This document shows, in pieces, positions 40,601-52,600 of a stretch of DNA of 64,000 bases. This stretch comes from Aplysia californica. Its lineage: Eukaryota; Mollusca; Gastropoda; Aplysiida; Aplysiidae. The position numbers and the translations under genes are program-made. Position 1 is the stretch's first letter, and each line of letters begins with the position of its first letter. The stretch is from NCBI RefSeq assembly GCF_000002075.1, contig NW_004797349.1, positions 1,646,776 through 1,710,775 of the forward strand, in the 5' to 3' direction. Below the pieces are notes generated by a model. The model saw only the letters and a list, made by a program, of their open reading frames with translations, ran no database searches and was not told the DNA's origin.

Positions 40601-43600
40601 AAATGCCTTTCAAACTACTCCTTATGAAGTTGCTGCAGCAATTAGGTAAAGCAGATCTGATATATATTCACAAGGATGTAGTTCTGAAGTGGCACGATAC
40701 TCTATAGTTTTATTAAAAATAGTCAATATTGTCCCTACCTTGCCTTCAGAATCATAAACCTTACATCATATTCGATTTGGTTTGTCTTTATATCTTATTA
40801 AATTTGATAGAGGTGTAGCAAAAATGTTTCTATGACTATGTAAAGTACTGTTTTGAGCACTCATGGTGTGCAATTCAGTATTAGTTTTACTCCTCTATTA
40901 ATGGTTCTTTTTAGATGATGTTGGACTGACATCAAACTTAGGCGTATCTACCTGATAGAATTTTAAAATGAGAGCGTTAGTATTTCAGCTATTAATGCCA
41001 GTATTAGCTATTCAAGGAACATGTTCTCCAGAAACACAGATTAGTCCAAACTTTTTGTTTCTTGTTGTGAAATGACTTTGTATGTCTTTTTTTTTTATTG
41101 TTTTAGGCGTCATAATATGTTCTTATTTTCAGTCCACTGAGTTTAAACAATTATTTTTCAAGATGCCTCTGTAGTTCCTATCTTTCTAGTGTACTTACCT
41201 TAAGTAGTCAGGTTTCTCGAAGATCCAGCAAAGTAGAATGATTGAATTGTGCATTGCTGTATGTGTATCATTGAACATAAATACAATGAGCACGTTTGCA
41301 TGTTGATACTGAATCTTTGTATTTTGATGTACTTGTATATCAACCCAAGGTTTTCCTTATTGATTAATGAAGTTTATGTTATCTTTTATTATATTTTACC
41401 GCAGCAAATGGTTTAGTCTTTGAGAAGTGAAACTGCAAGTTAGTCATGTGTGTTCTATAAAATAACAGTGGAAAAATATATTTTGTCTCAAAATATTGTC
41501 ATCACAGCCAAGGCCTTGCTGATAGCACTGTGGTTGCCAAAGTGAATGGAGAATTGTGGGACTTGGACCGACCGTTTGAAAAAGACTCTTCTCTTCAACT
41601 GTTGAAGTTTGACGATCCAGAAGGTAAAAAACCCCAAACCCTTAGACTTTAAATTCGTATATTTTGTCAAGTCCTGTGAAAGATGCAGATGATTTAATTG
41701 GTAGTTGTCTTTTTACTGTAAATTGGAGACAGGAAGTAAGTTTAAGAATGTTTGAACCCTTTCTTTGTTAGCAGTGACTCGATACAGGTCACTCGGATGT
41801 TGTTTATGGATATCTGCTCAATTGAAGTCCTTAAGACAGAGGTGTTTTTATTGAGGAATACAGAAGTGGAATTACTTAATTACATATAAACTCTTACTTC
41901 ACCATCGTAAACAGTTGCAACTTTAAGACTTTGTATGACTTACAGTTTTATTTTTGCAATATGCTTTTTCCAGTCACTTTGAAGATGTTAGTATTAATGC
42001 TTTATTCTCTCAGGCATTTGATTCGACATCTCTCTATCCTCCTTATCTTTCTTTCTTCTTCTGTTTGTATGTTAAACGTTGTGTGGAGAAGACAAATTAA
42101 ATTACTTTGTGTGGAGGAATATTATTAGATGTCCCCTTCTGTCTTCTGGGAAGTTGTATCCCTCTCAACCCAAGTTGACCCTGACAGACAGGGTTGATGC
42201 AGCCTATTTCGTAAATGACGTGAATTGTTTCGTTGGAAATGTAACGCACGTACAGTTATAATTGCATACTATTCTTTTGTGTGTTTGTCAGGTCAGTATG
42301 TGTTCTGGCACTCCAGCGCTCACATGCTGGGAGAGGCAATGGAACGACAGTGTGGAGGACATCTGTGCTACGGGCCTCCTGTCGATGGGGGATTCTACTA
42401 TGATATGTGGAGTCCTGAGTGAGTTTTTTTGGTTTAGCTGAGAGTCATTACTTTGTTAGCTCTATTTTTTGTTGCTGTAGTCATGCAGTGATTTCAGGGA
42501 AGAGAGTAAGTTTAAGAACACTGAAAAAACCCCCAACCCAGCTCAATATGAAAATTAAGTTTTTTCTCCTTATTGAAAATAGATCAATATCGCTATAGAT
42601 ATATAGCATATAAAAATATTTAATGAGAAGTAAATTACATGTGAATTGAGAGGCGAAATTTGTAGATTGGGTGTGCAAAAGGTGATAAATGTCTGTTCAG
42701 CACAATCTGTTTGTGTAGTATAAAGTATAGAAATGAGGCTCTCGCCGATGTTTTCTTTGCTCTAGGGGCTCGAAGACTGTTTTTTTAAAGCTAGTTAAGT
42801 AATGCTTGTTAGGGAAATGATATAACCATTGCTTTGTAAAGGAATAAGACTTATGTCAATTTGTTATTTTAATGTCACTTTGCAGACCAGTGTCCAGCAG
42901 TCAGTTACCAGTTTTGGAGTCTTTGGTGAAGACTATTTCCAAAGAGAAGCAGCCATTTGAGAGATTGGAGATGAGAAAAGAAGACCTGCTGAAGATGTTT
43001 GAGGTGTTTATATTCTTCGTTAAATTTGTTTAACGTATGACTGGGTCGGAAGAAGATCTTTAATTTTGTGTGTGGAATACATGAGAGAGAGGTCGAAAGT
43101 TTTTTGTTGTGGATTTTAAAAAAATATTTTTTTTGCAAGATTGTTAGCTGTAATTAAAGATAGGTTTTGGACGGATGCACTGTTAGTCTGATCTGAAAAG
43201 TTTATTTTCTTTTTCTGAACCGTTGACACCTTGGAAGTGTGTCTTTGAAAACATCAGTAGTAAGACAAGATAACATTCTTTTCTTAGCATTGATTCACAT
43301 AAATGTCATCGTCATTATGCCATTTTGGCCTAAACTTTGAGACATTTCTGTTATCAGAGTGCTGTGAGACCTTGGAAGATGAGGTGAATTCATTTGTTTG
43401 TTTACCCAGTAATTTCTGCCCCTTTCTCTTGTTGACACCCGTGCCTCGGACTGTTTTTATTCCTTTAATCACTATTTGTGTAACCTTAAATGATGAAAGA
43501 TGTTTCCAAACCTGAACGTCCTCCTCTTGCTATGCAGTCTTTTTCTTTGAAAAAACGTTTCCACCAACTCTGATCCATTTGCCCTGCCTCCAGTCCCAGG

Positions 43601-46600
43601 TGTTAGAGCTTGTTTGTGCCATGACCTTATATATATGGGTTAGGTAGACAGATGGTTTTACTGATTCACAGGATCATGTCATCTTTGTTTCTTTTGATCA
43701 CCATTATAGAAAGAACAAATGTTCAAATTTTTCATGTTCAGATTAAATTTTTGCTTGCTTTAGATACAAACAATATATAGACATCATCAGTGGTAGATAT
43801 TTCTGATGCAAGAACTCAAATTGTCATGAGCATCTGTTAGGTGGTTGGAATGAAGAAAGTGCTCTTCAATGCTCCTTCTGTATGTGTTAAAGACTGCTTT
43901 TCCCCTTTTCAGAGAATAATAAAAGAAAATTAGAATGCAGTGAAGGAGAGATTTATGTGAAGTACAGCAATTTTTTTCTTATTTGTACTTTGTGTTGTAT
44001 AAGGAACTTTGGTACACATGTTTATTTTGCTGGTGTTTTAATGTCTCCAGTACAACGAATTCAAGCAAAGGATCATCAAAAACAAAGTGCAAACCCCAAC
44101 CACCACTGTGTACAAGTGAGTATAGACTAAGTTAGTGTTTGTACATGGCAGTTCGTTTCCTCTTGTATTATTTTTTAAGGATTTAAGGAAAGTATTTTGC
44201 AATCCACTTTACGATACAGCACATGGCTGTTCTTCTTTTATGTTCATTCATCCCACATTGATCAAGATGCAAAAGTTATAAAACTGTTTTTACTCATATA
44301 ACATTTTTCTCCCACACAACATGGATTCATTTTTTTTCGTATTTGGGCACTTCTTCCTTTGACCATTCCTCTATGAGGATCTCCACATTCAACGTGACAT
44401 CATAGAGGTGTATGTTCAGTGGTGCTTAAGAAACAAGCAGAGAGACATACATGATTGTCTTTCCCATTTTACAGCAAGGGCTGCTGGTGTTGATTTTAAA
44501 AAAGTTATGACCATTTTCACCTTATTGTTTAGACCGCTCATATCATTTGGTCTGGTAATGCTGTCAAGAATAGGGTGTCATTTTTCCTTGTGTGTCCTCA
44601 GGTGCGGTCCATTGATAGATCTCTGTCGAGGGCCTCATGTGCGTCACACTGGGAAAGTCAAAGCTCTAGCTGTCACCAAAGTGAGTGGTCACTTAAAAAT
44701 ATGAGGCTATAGGAATACCTGCTAGAATCATGGCTTGGTTAATGTGGTTTAAAAGATTGTAAGAGGAAGGACTTTTTTTTACGGCCCTTGGAACCACTCT
44801 TCAGTTTGAAGTTGCCATGGAGACTGAATGTTGGGGCAAAAGTAGAAATTGTGTTTTGCAGCCTTAATTTTATACCAATAATTCTAAGATTTTTAAAAAG
44901 GGCAAAAGTAGAAATTGTGTTTTGTAGCCTTAATTTTATACCAATAATTCTACTAAGATTTTTAAAAAATAGACTGTCTGAAAAGTTGGGTTTAAAAAAA
45001 ATTTCTTTAAAGTTGATATGAAGAATGTGAAGTTTGAAATCATTTTAGAGAATGCTGTTGGTTTTTCAGTGGATCTTATATTTTAAAATAATCCTTTGAA
45101 TTTCTTACCAGAATTCTTCTACCTACTGGGAGGGTAACTCAGAGGCTGAGACGCTGCAGAGAGTCTATGGAATCTCCTTTCCAGATCCCAAACAGTTGAA
45201 AGAATGGAAGCACTTGCAAGAGGAGGCTGCGAAAAGAGATCATCGCAAAATTGGAAGGGTGAGCGTTTTGTGCTCTCCCCTTATGTACAGTTATCTATTT
45301 GTTTAGACTATTAATGACAATAGAAAGAAGTGCATATTTAAGTATTTAAGTCGTAGCCATTTGCATAAGAAGGTGTGAAGTTAACACGGAAAAAGACATT
45401 AAACTAAATATCTGCTAATGTGCCCACTTTTTTTTTTTCCATCATGGTCAGGGAAAACAAAGTAAAGGAGTTTTTATTTTTTAAACTCGTCTTATCTTAG
45501 TTAATTTTGAGCATAGTCCACTGAACTTGTCAAACTTTCAGCAAACTTAATTTTGTACATTGTTCACAGATTGTGTCATACTTATGGCTGAAATAATCCT
45601 TCTTCAAAATAGCAATTAAATTGACTACTTCGTATTCCAACAGGAACAAGAACTGTTCTTCTTCCATGAGCTCAGTCCAGGCAGTTGTTTCTTCTTGCCA
45701 AAAGGAGCCCACATATACAACACTTTGGTCAGTTACATCAGGGTAAGTTTTCCAAGACCTAAACTTTATGTGCTTTCTAAAAATTTGTGTTTCTCTTTGA
45801 TTAAGAAAAATAAACGACTTAATTCCTTCAGGAACTGCAGCCTTTATATGATTTCAAAGGCATGGAAATGGAAAATTATTTGTACTTATTGAGGTGGTCA
45901 TAATAGTTTGAATGATGGTTGTACTTTCTTTATATTACTAAAAATAGTCTCTGAGCATGGCAGAATGCCTGTTTTATGAGACACTGCGCTTTGAGACGTT
46001 TTAGAAGCAATTGGTTTGATTTGGAATTAAAAAGGGTGTTCAAATCAATAATTCAGTTCTGTCTGAAGTAAATGGTCTTCTGGGTATACATTCTAACATA
46101 GTTTTTCTAAGAGAATTTCCTGAACTAGAACATGGTTATTCTCTTCTTCCTTTGTTGACTGTCTTGGTATTTTTTTTCAGGAGCATTACTGGGAGAGAGG
46201 TTTCTCGGAGGTTGTTTCTCCAAACATCTACAACAGCAAGTTGTGGGAAACGTCTGGACATTGGCAACATTATTCTGTAAGTCACACACTCAAGGCCAAT
46301 TCATTGTGTTTATCTACTTTCTCTTCATTTACATGCTGTCAGTAGGAGATACTGAAAACTTTTTTTGTTTTGAGAGCTGGAGACATATTTTAGACAAATG
46401 GTGCGCAGCTGGCGAGAAGTAGAGAAGATTGCCAAAAACAGAGTCAGGTGGAGAGCCCTTCTTGGCGGCCTATACCCAATAGCAGGGTGAAAGAGGCAGA
46501 TGATGATGATGAAGACGACTTGTTTTGTTTGGTTTATTACGTGTTTTTTTTATAAGCAAGGAAATGGGGAGACCTTATTTATTTTGATTATGAGTTATGG

Positions 46601-49600
46601 TCAACGGAGAGATGGCAGGACCATGTTTCTCCTCGTCCCCCTGCTGATGTGCACACAATGATGTTGGCCTGTCGCTTAGTCTATAAGAATTAATTCTTTC
46701 GACTGGTCCTGAAAATTTGCTTTCAAGGTTTATTCTGTAAGTTGCCTCTTTTTCCTTGATTTTGCTTTGAGTTTTTGTTAATTGAATGTTTCTCAGGAAA
46801 AGTTGAAATTGTTCTATCAGGTCTGCTAGGGTAATGATATAGACTGTTAAGTGTGTAGAGCTTGCTAAATAGTGGGAATTTGTGCTATACAGGTGCTATT
46901 TACCTTAACTATGAGAGTCAGTATTGGTTTTTATTAATACCCAGAAATGTTACTGTCTGCAAGTCGATTCTTTGCAGTGCTGACATATCTAGATATATTA
47001 CAGGGTTGCCAGTTTTTCGGCTAAAGCCGGAAGTCGGGCCTTTTAAAATCCTCCAGCTTTTGCGGCTTTTCCGGCCGAGATCGGCAGAGTCCGGAACATT
47101 TTTCCTGCCTTGTCGGCAAATTGTAACCTGACACCGGCTAGACATGAAGGAAGACCAGAACGGGTAGTTGAACTCTTGTGCATTTCCGGTTGAGACTGGG
47201 CATTATTCGTTTTTAAAAACAACCGAATAAATGGGTATCTAGTATTTAAAAAATCAGAATAAACAAAAGAGAACGAGTGAGAAACTAGGTACCTAATATT
47301 GAAAGAGGGAGGGGTGCAAACTGGCTGGCACCTCCTCCTACAGGAGAAAGTAATTTCTTTACAGCAAGACCTTCCCCCATCCATTACACCCATCAATATG
47401 TAGTTATTGTTGAGTTCTATTTTTTTAATATTTAGGTTTTTCTAATAGGCCTAGGCATATTTATTAAATATTTTAATATCTGGTTTTTTTTATAATGAAA
47501 TGCTGCGCATAGAATTTTATACCGAAAAATGTTCAGGCGTTTTTGTCAGAGCCTGCCGGCAACCCTGATATTAAGCAAGATCTTACTATTGTGAAGGTAG
47601 TTGGCTGTTCTACAGGGCAGTTGGTATCTGTTGCATTTTTCTGAAAGTTTGTGAGAATTGTCTTGAGAGGAAATGTATACTTTTAATAGCATAGGTAGAT
47701 TTTACGTTTTTGTTATTGTTACATTCATTTCAGGACCTGATTTTCTACACATATTTCTGTACTGTATTGTTAAAATTTGTCAAAAGGGTTATATCCCTGT
47801 GACTGTGCATATGTCAAATAAGGATATGTTGAAGGTTTAAAGGTTTTCAAACTTGTCATTTTCCTCAGGAAAACATGTTCTCTTTTGATTGTGAGAAAGA
47901 AACGTTTGCTTTGAAGCCTATGAACTGCCCAGGACATTGGTAAGTTTTGTAATTAGAGGCCTTGTTTTATAAATAATTAAGTCACCCTCTCCCCCATAGG
48001 TGTCTTAGCATGCCATGTTGGTATGATGAAGACAGTTAGGTTTTCAGTTCTCGTACAGATCGATATTCCTTTCCATTTATGGTTTTTGGGAATGTGAAAC
48101 TCAGGTTAGATGGAAGAGAAGGTTTTGTTTTTCGATTTTGAGCATATCGTCTTTCCTGTATTTCTATAAGAAGTTCTTGAAAAAGAGTCTGTGATGAAGC
48201 CAGCGAGGACGAGATATTAGAATTTTTTCAGCTTATATTATGAATGAATATAAGGTCACATGGTAGTGTTTGTCTCTTGGATACATATATGTGGCCAGAT
48301 GAAATGATCATTGTGAAACTTTCAAAAGTGTGTTACAAGTAGGATTCTGTTGTTCACTTTGATTTCTCTCATACATTACCATTGTGTTTTTATTGTGTTG
48401 TCTTATAATCTGTTTTAGTTATACAGCACTTAAATGCTCATCATACATTAAATGTGTTTGCCTAATTTTTGCAAATTCAAAGTCAAACTTTTAATGGATG
48501 AAACTGGAAAGCGAAGGTTGATATTTTATTTATTAATTATTTTTTTTTTTTATCTTTCTTCAGTCTTATGTTTGATCATGGGGTTCGATCGTGGCGAGAA
48601 CTTCCCCTTCGGATGGCAGACTTTGGTGTACTCCACCGTAATGAACTGTCCGGTGCTTTGTCGGGTCTGACCAGAGTGAGGCGATTCCAGCAGGATGATG
48701 CCCACATCTTCTGTCGTAAAGATCAGGTAAAGAGTTTCTTTTGTGACGATAGGATATTCGAATGCTAGTCTTTTTTTTTTCCTTTTAAAATTTTTTAGCT
48801 CTGAAAGATATTTCTCTTTATGTTGTGAAGTGATTTTTTACGTGTTTAGAATTTTACTGATGGGTTTGATTTTTGTTTTTTATTTTACTGTAATGTAAGA
48901 AACTGATTCGAGTAGATTGGTGAAGTTCCCAATTGGTGTTTTTCTTATATGAAAAAAATAATGCCTACTATTTCCATTTTTAAAAAAAATGAAAAATTAC
49001 TCTCTCATAGCTTTTAAGGGGAGGTGGCTAATGAAAATGCCAAAACTCAGTTCCAACCATTTTGTAGCCACTTTGTATGCATCAATGGATACATACACTT
49101 TTAAAAAGAGGTTTTGTGAAATAAAAAATTCATTTTTTATTTTTTTGTTCTTGTGGCGGCAAAAAATGGCGCTGATTCAGCAAAATTTCTTTACGTTTTA
49201 TAAACAGTGTTTCTACAAAACCAATAAAGATAGAAGCTTCATACTTGGTATATATGTTATATATTGCTTGCTTCTCCTCTTTACAGAATCAGATTTCAAA
49301 TATCTATCATACATTTTCCAAATTTTACCCTCACTTTGACCAATGTTCAGAATTCCATATTAGGCGATGCTGAATCGCAAAAATGCCAAATAACTCAAAA
49401 CAGAATCAATATTCAGGAAAAGTGCTCTTGTAAGGAGGAGGGCACTTATCTTGGGAATAATGTGTGAAAATTTCAATGAAATCTGCCTGTTAGTTATTGA
49501 GATACACTTTCTATAAAGTTACCAGTTAGCCGAAAATGCAATTTCGAGAAAAACGCAAAGTTTTCAAAACATTGTGCAATCACAAACATCTCGGTTTTCA

Positions 49601-52600
49601 CTAAAATCCAACATTATTCGGCAACATACATCACGTTTACACAGCACAGGCTATTTAAAAAGCTTTTTTGACAAGTTTTTACATCAATTCCATGCCCCCC
49701 CCCCCCCCCCCCCCCAACTGTCCTCTCACAATTGAATCTCCGCCCCAAGAACGTAAACTCTCATTTGTCTTTCAGTTTCTGTTCTTAAATGGGAGAAGAA
49801 GCTAAAATATCTATGTAAGGTAATAGGACATTCTAGGGCTTGTGTGAAAATTTCAACCAACTCTGACTGTAACTTTCTGAGGTCTAATCAAAATAGTGCA
49901 GCAGATTTGGCAGAAAAGTTATTCCGAGAAAAACGCGAATAAAAATTTTGCATGCTGACATGCCCGTCTAAATATATATGTTAATGTTGCCATACTGAAT
50001 TGTTTAGGTAAATTGAGTTTGTTGTTAGTCTTTTCCACATTAAGAAATCTTTAAATGATTTGGCAGATGACTGCCTTTCTTAGAATTAGAAGAGTCGAGA
50101 CTTTGTCGAGCCAAAAAAAAAAAAAGCTGCTACCTCCCCTTCATTTTCTTCCCATGTGTTTTGGTTTTGCAATGGTGGAATCTAAGACTATGCAACCAAG
50201 AAAGGCACACTGTAAACTGGCACTACATGATACTATCTAGATCTACATCTGTATATTTTCTCAATTTGTTTTATCCTATCTATATATTTCTGCAGTCGCT
50301 TCTTTCAATCTTGCTTGAAGGGGTTAACTGGCTTTGGGAACACTGGTCTCCGATTTTAAAAAACCCCATTAATAATAAAGTAAAAAAATTGTTTTAAATA
50401 ACACTAGGCCTTAGAGATTTCTATTGCTATAGCTACGCTAAACAGACTTGTTCACTGCGAACAACCGAAGAGGCTAGGGAAGCCATCAAAACAAATGTAT
50501 CCTAGATCTAGATCTAGATTCCTATAACTTTGTCGATCGAGCGCAACGTAGATCTGTAGATCTATACTTTGAATACCCCAGCCACATAATCATGGAAAGT
50601 ACTGAAGGCTATTATGTATTTTACTTATAATCTCAACAGTTTAAATCCTGGATTAGCTCACTCAAAACGACAAAGACTAAGAAGACATCGAATCGAATCA
50701 CGATCAGATAGACAGACGAGAGAAGACGAATAAGAAGGAGCATGTGTTCGGTAGGCCTTGTCGGGCCGAAATACTACACAGAATTGCAAATGGAGATGAT
50801 AACAATAATTATTCAGCCTGTAAACAAGATTTATTAGCGTTGAAATCGGCAACACGATAGAAAACTCTTTGAAATGCAGCGAAAACGTTCACGTTCTGTC
50901 TTGCGGCACGCAGTGTAAACAATGGCCCGCGAGGGGAATCCCCTTCGTTGCTACCGGCTCGGCGAATGAAAATTCACGGTCCGGTCACGTGACGGAAGTG
51001 GCCAACCGGTATTTGGTACGGGGTCTTCAAACATACCTAAATGGGTCCCCAGAGTAGTTCCGTACGAAAACGAAAGTGTAATAATCGAATAGCTCTTATC
51101 ACGGCCTTTCCAACGATACCAAACTTGATTACCTTGCAGCCACGGAAAGTGTTGTTGTCAAGGGGTAAAGTTTAACATTTCTTTACGTTTTGTTTGCATT
51201 TTTTTGCCCCCCCTACCGCTTTCAAATACATTTTTATATATATTAGAGGTCTCCTTAGGTTTTGGGACCTTCACAAACGGATTCTTGACATATTTTTCTG
51301 TAAGAATATCCAAATACTCGAAGTTCCATTTTTTTTTTAGCAAATACCCGATTTTCTAGGGGATCGAGACCCGCGGATCTCCTGAACTATTCCTCTCAAT
51401 TTTGTTGACATTTAAAGAATTATTCTTATGGATAAATTTGTGTTGTTGCTTTGAAGTGATGCTTGGTTTACTGGTAGAATATAGCATGTTATGTGATCCC
51501 AAGAAGGAAAGCCGGTCTTACTTTTATCGTAATTATTAAAAAAAATAAAAATTGAATGGGTTCATTTTTTACTTTCGAGTTATTCACAAATAGTGTATAA
51601 GTTAGTAACAGTACTTTATTAGTTAGTTCAAATAACTTTTTATAGTTTACCGTCGATGGTTTGAATATGTTTGGCTTCACAACCTAATCCAAACCATGAT
51701 TAAGTTATGGGTTTTTGTGTCTCTTTTCCCTGTGAACAGACAGCACTTTCGATTTCATGTCTGCGTCCAGTGCATGGTTTTTGGGAGCCTTGAGAACATC
51801 TCATATTTCTGGAGTTACAGAAATGCCCTGTTGCATATTCGAATATCGATAACCCACTCTGTGACTCAACAAAGGGAAAGCACACCCTATTATTATAGTG
51901 TACCAGTTATTTCTCCCCTGACAAGTATGTTCCCAGTGCTGTTTCTAATGGGTTTTTATTTTGTAAATTTACCTCAAATTTTTATTGTACAGATCAAGGA
52001 GGAGATCCAAGGCTCCCTGGACTTCTTGCAAAGTGTGTACTCCACTTTCGGCTTCACCTTTTCTCTCAACTTGTCTACTCGCCCAGAGAAATTTCTTGGA
52101 GATAAGGCTGTTTGGGATGAAGCAGAGAAGGTAAGATCAATGAAAATTACATTTGAATTGAAATGCAGTCATATTAACATTTTTCTGAGGCAAATCAGGG
52201 AAAGTCATTTTCATTCTTTTATAGTTTCCCCTTGCTTTTCTGTTGGAGGATATTGTGTAATGAACGATTTGAGGAAAATATTTGTTTAAAATCTTGCAAA
52301 GTATACTTTATCTCAAAATTTAAGATTGTTTGTAAGATTTGCTTTATTCATTGCCTATGTCAGCACCGTAGGCAGATCACAGCAGGTAAGATTTAGTATT
52401 TGCTGAATAGCGTGAAGTCTGCAAATTGAAGGACTTGGTCTGAATTAGAAGTTTTCGAAAAGGTGTGTACAAGTTATGGCTGTAGAAATGTAGCACTATT
52501 AAATACCAAAAATCTTCAGACCTCTCTTTTTTTTTCACCAGCAACTGGAAGAGAGCTTGAATGCCTTTGGCAACAAGTGGGCTTTGAATCCTGGCGATGG

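Larger units (their letters stand above)
46277..47868 (+). other. TARS1: TARS intron 11
   Basis: GTAAGT to TTTCCTCAG. Holds a LINE tail at 46389-46515 and a hAT-like MITE at 47001-47567. Confidence 0.85.

Noticed and set aside
51696-52289. 197-residue open frame around TARS exon 14
   Set aside because: Only 51993-52130 is exon; the remainder is intron read through in the same frame.
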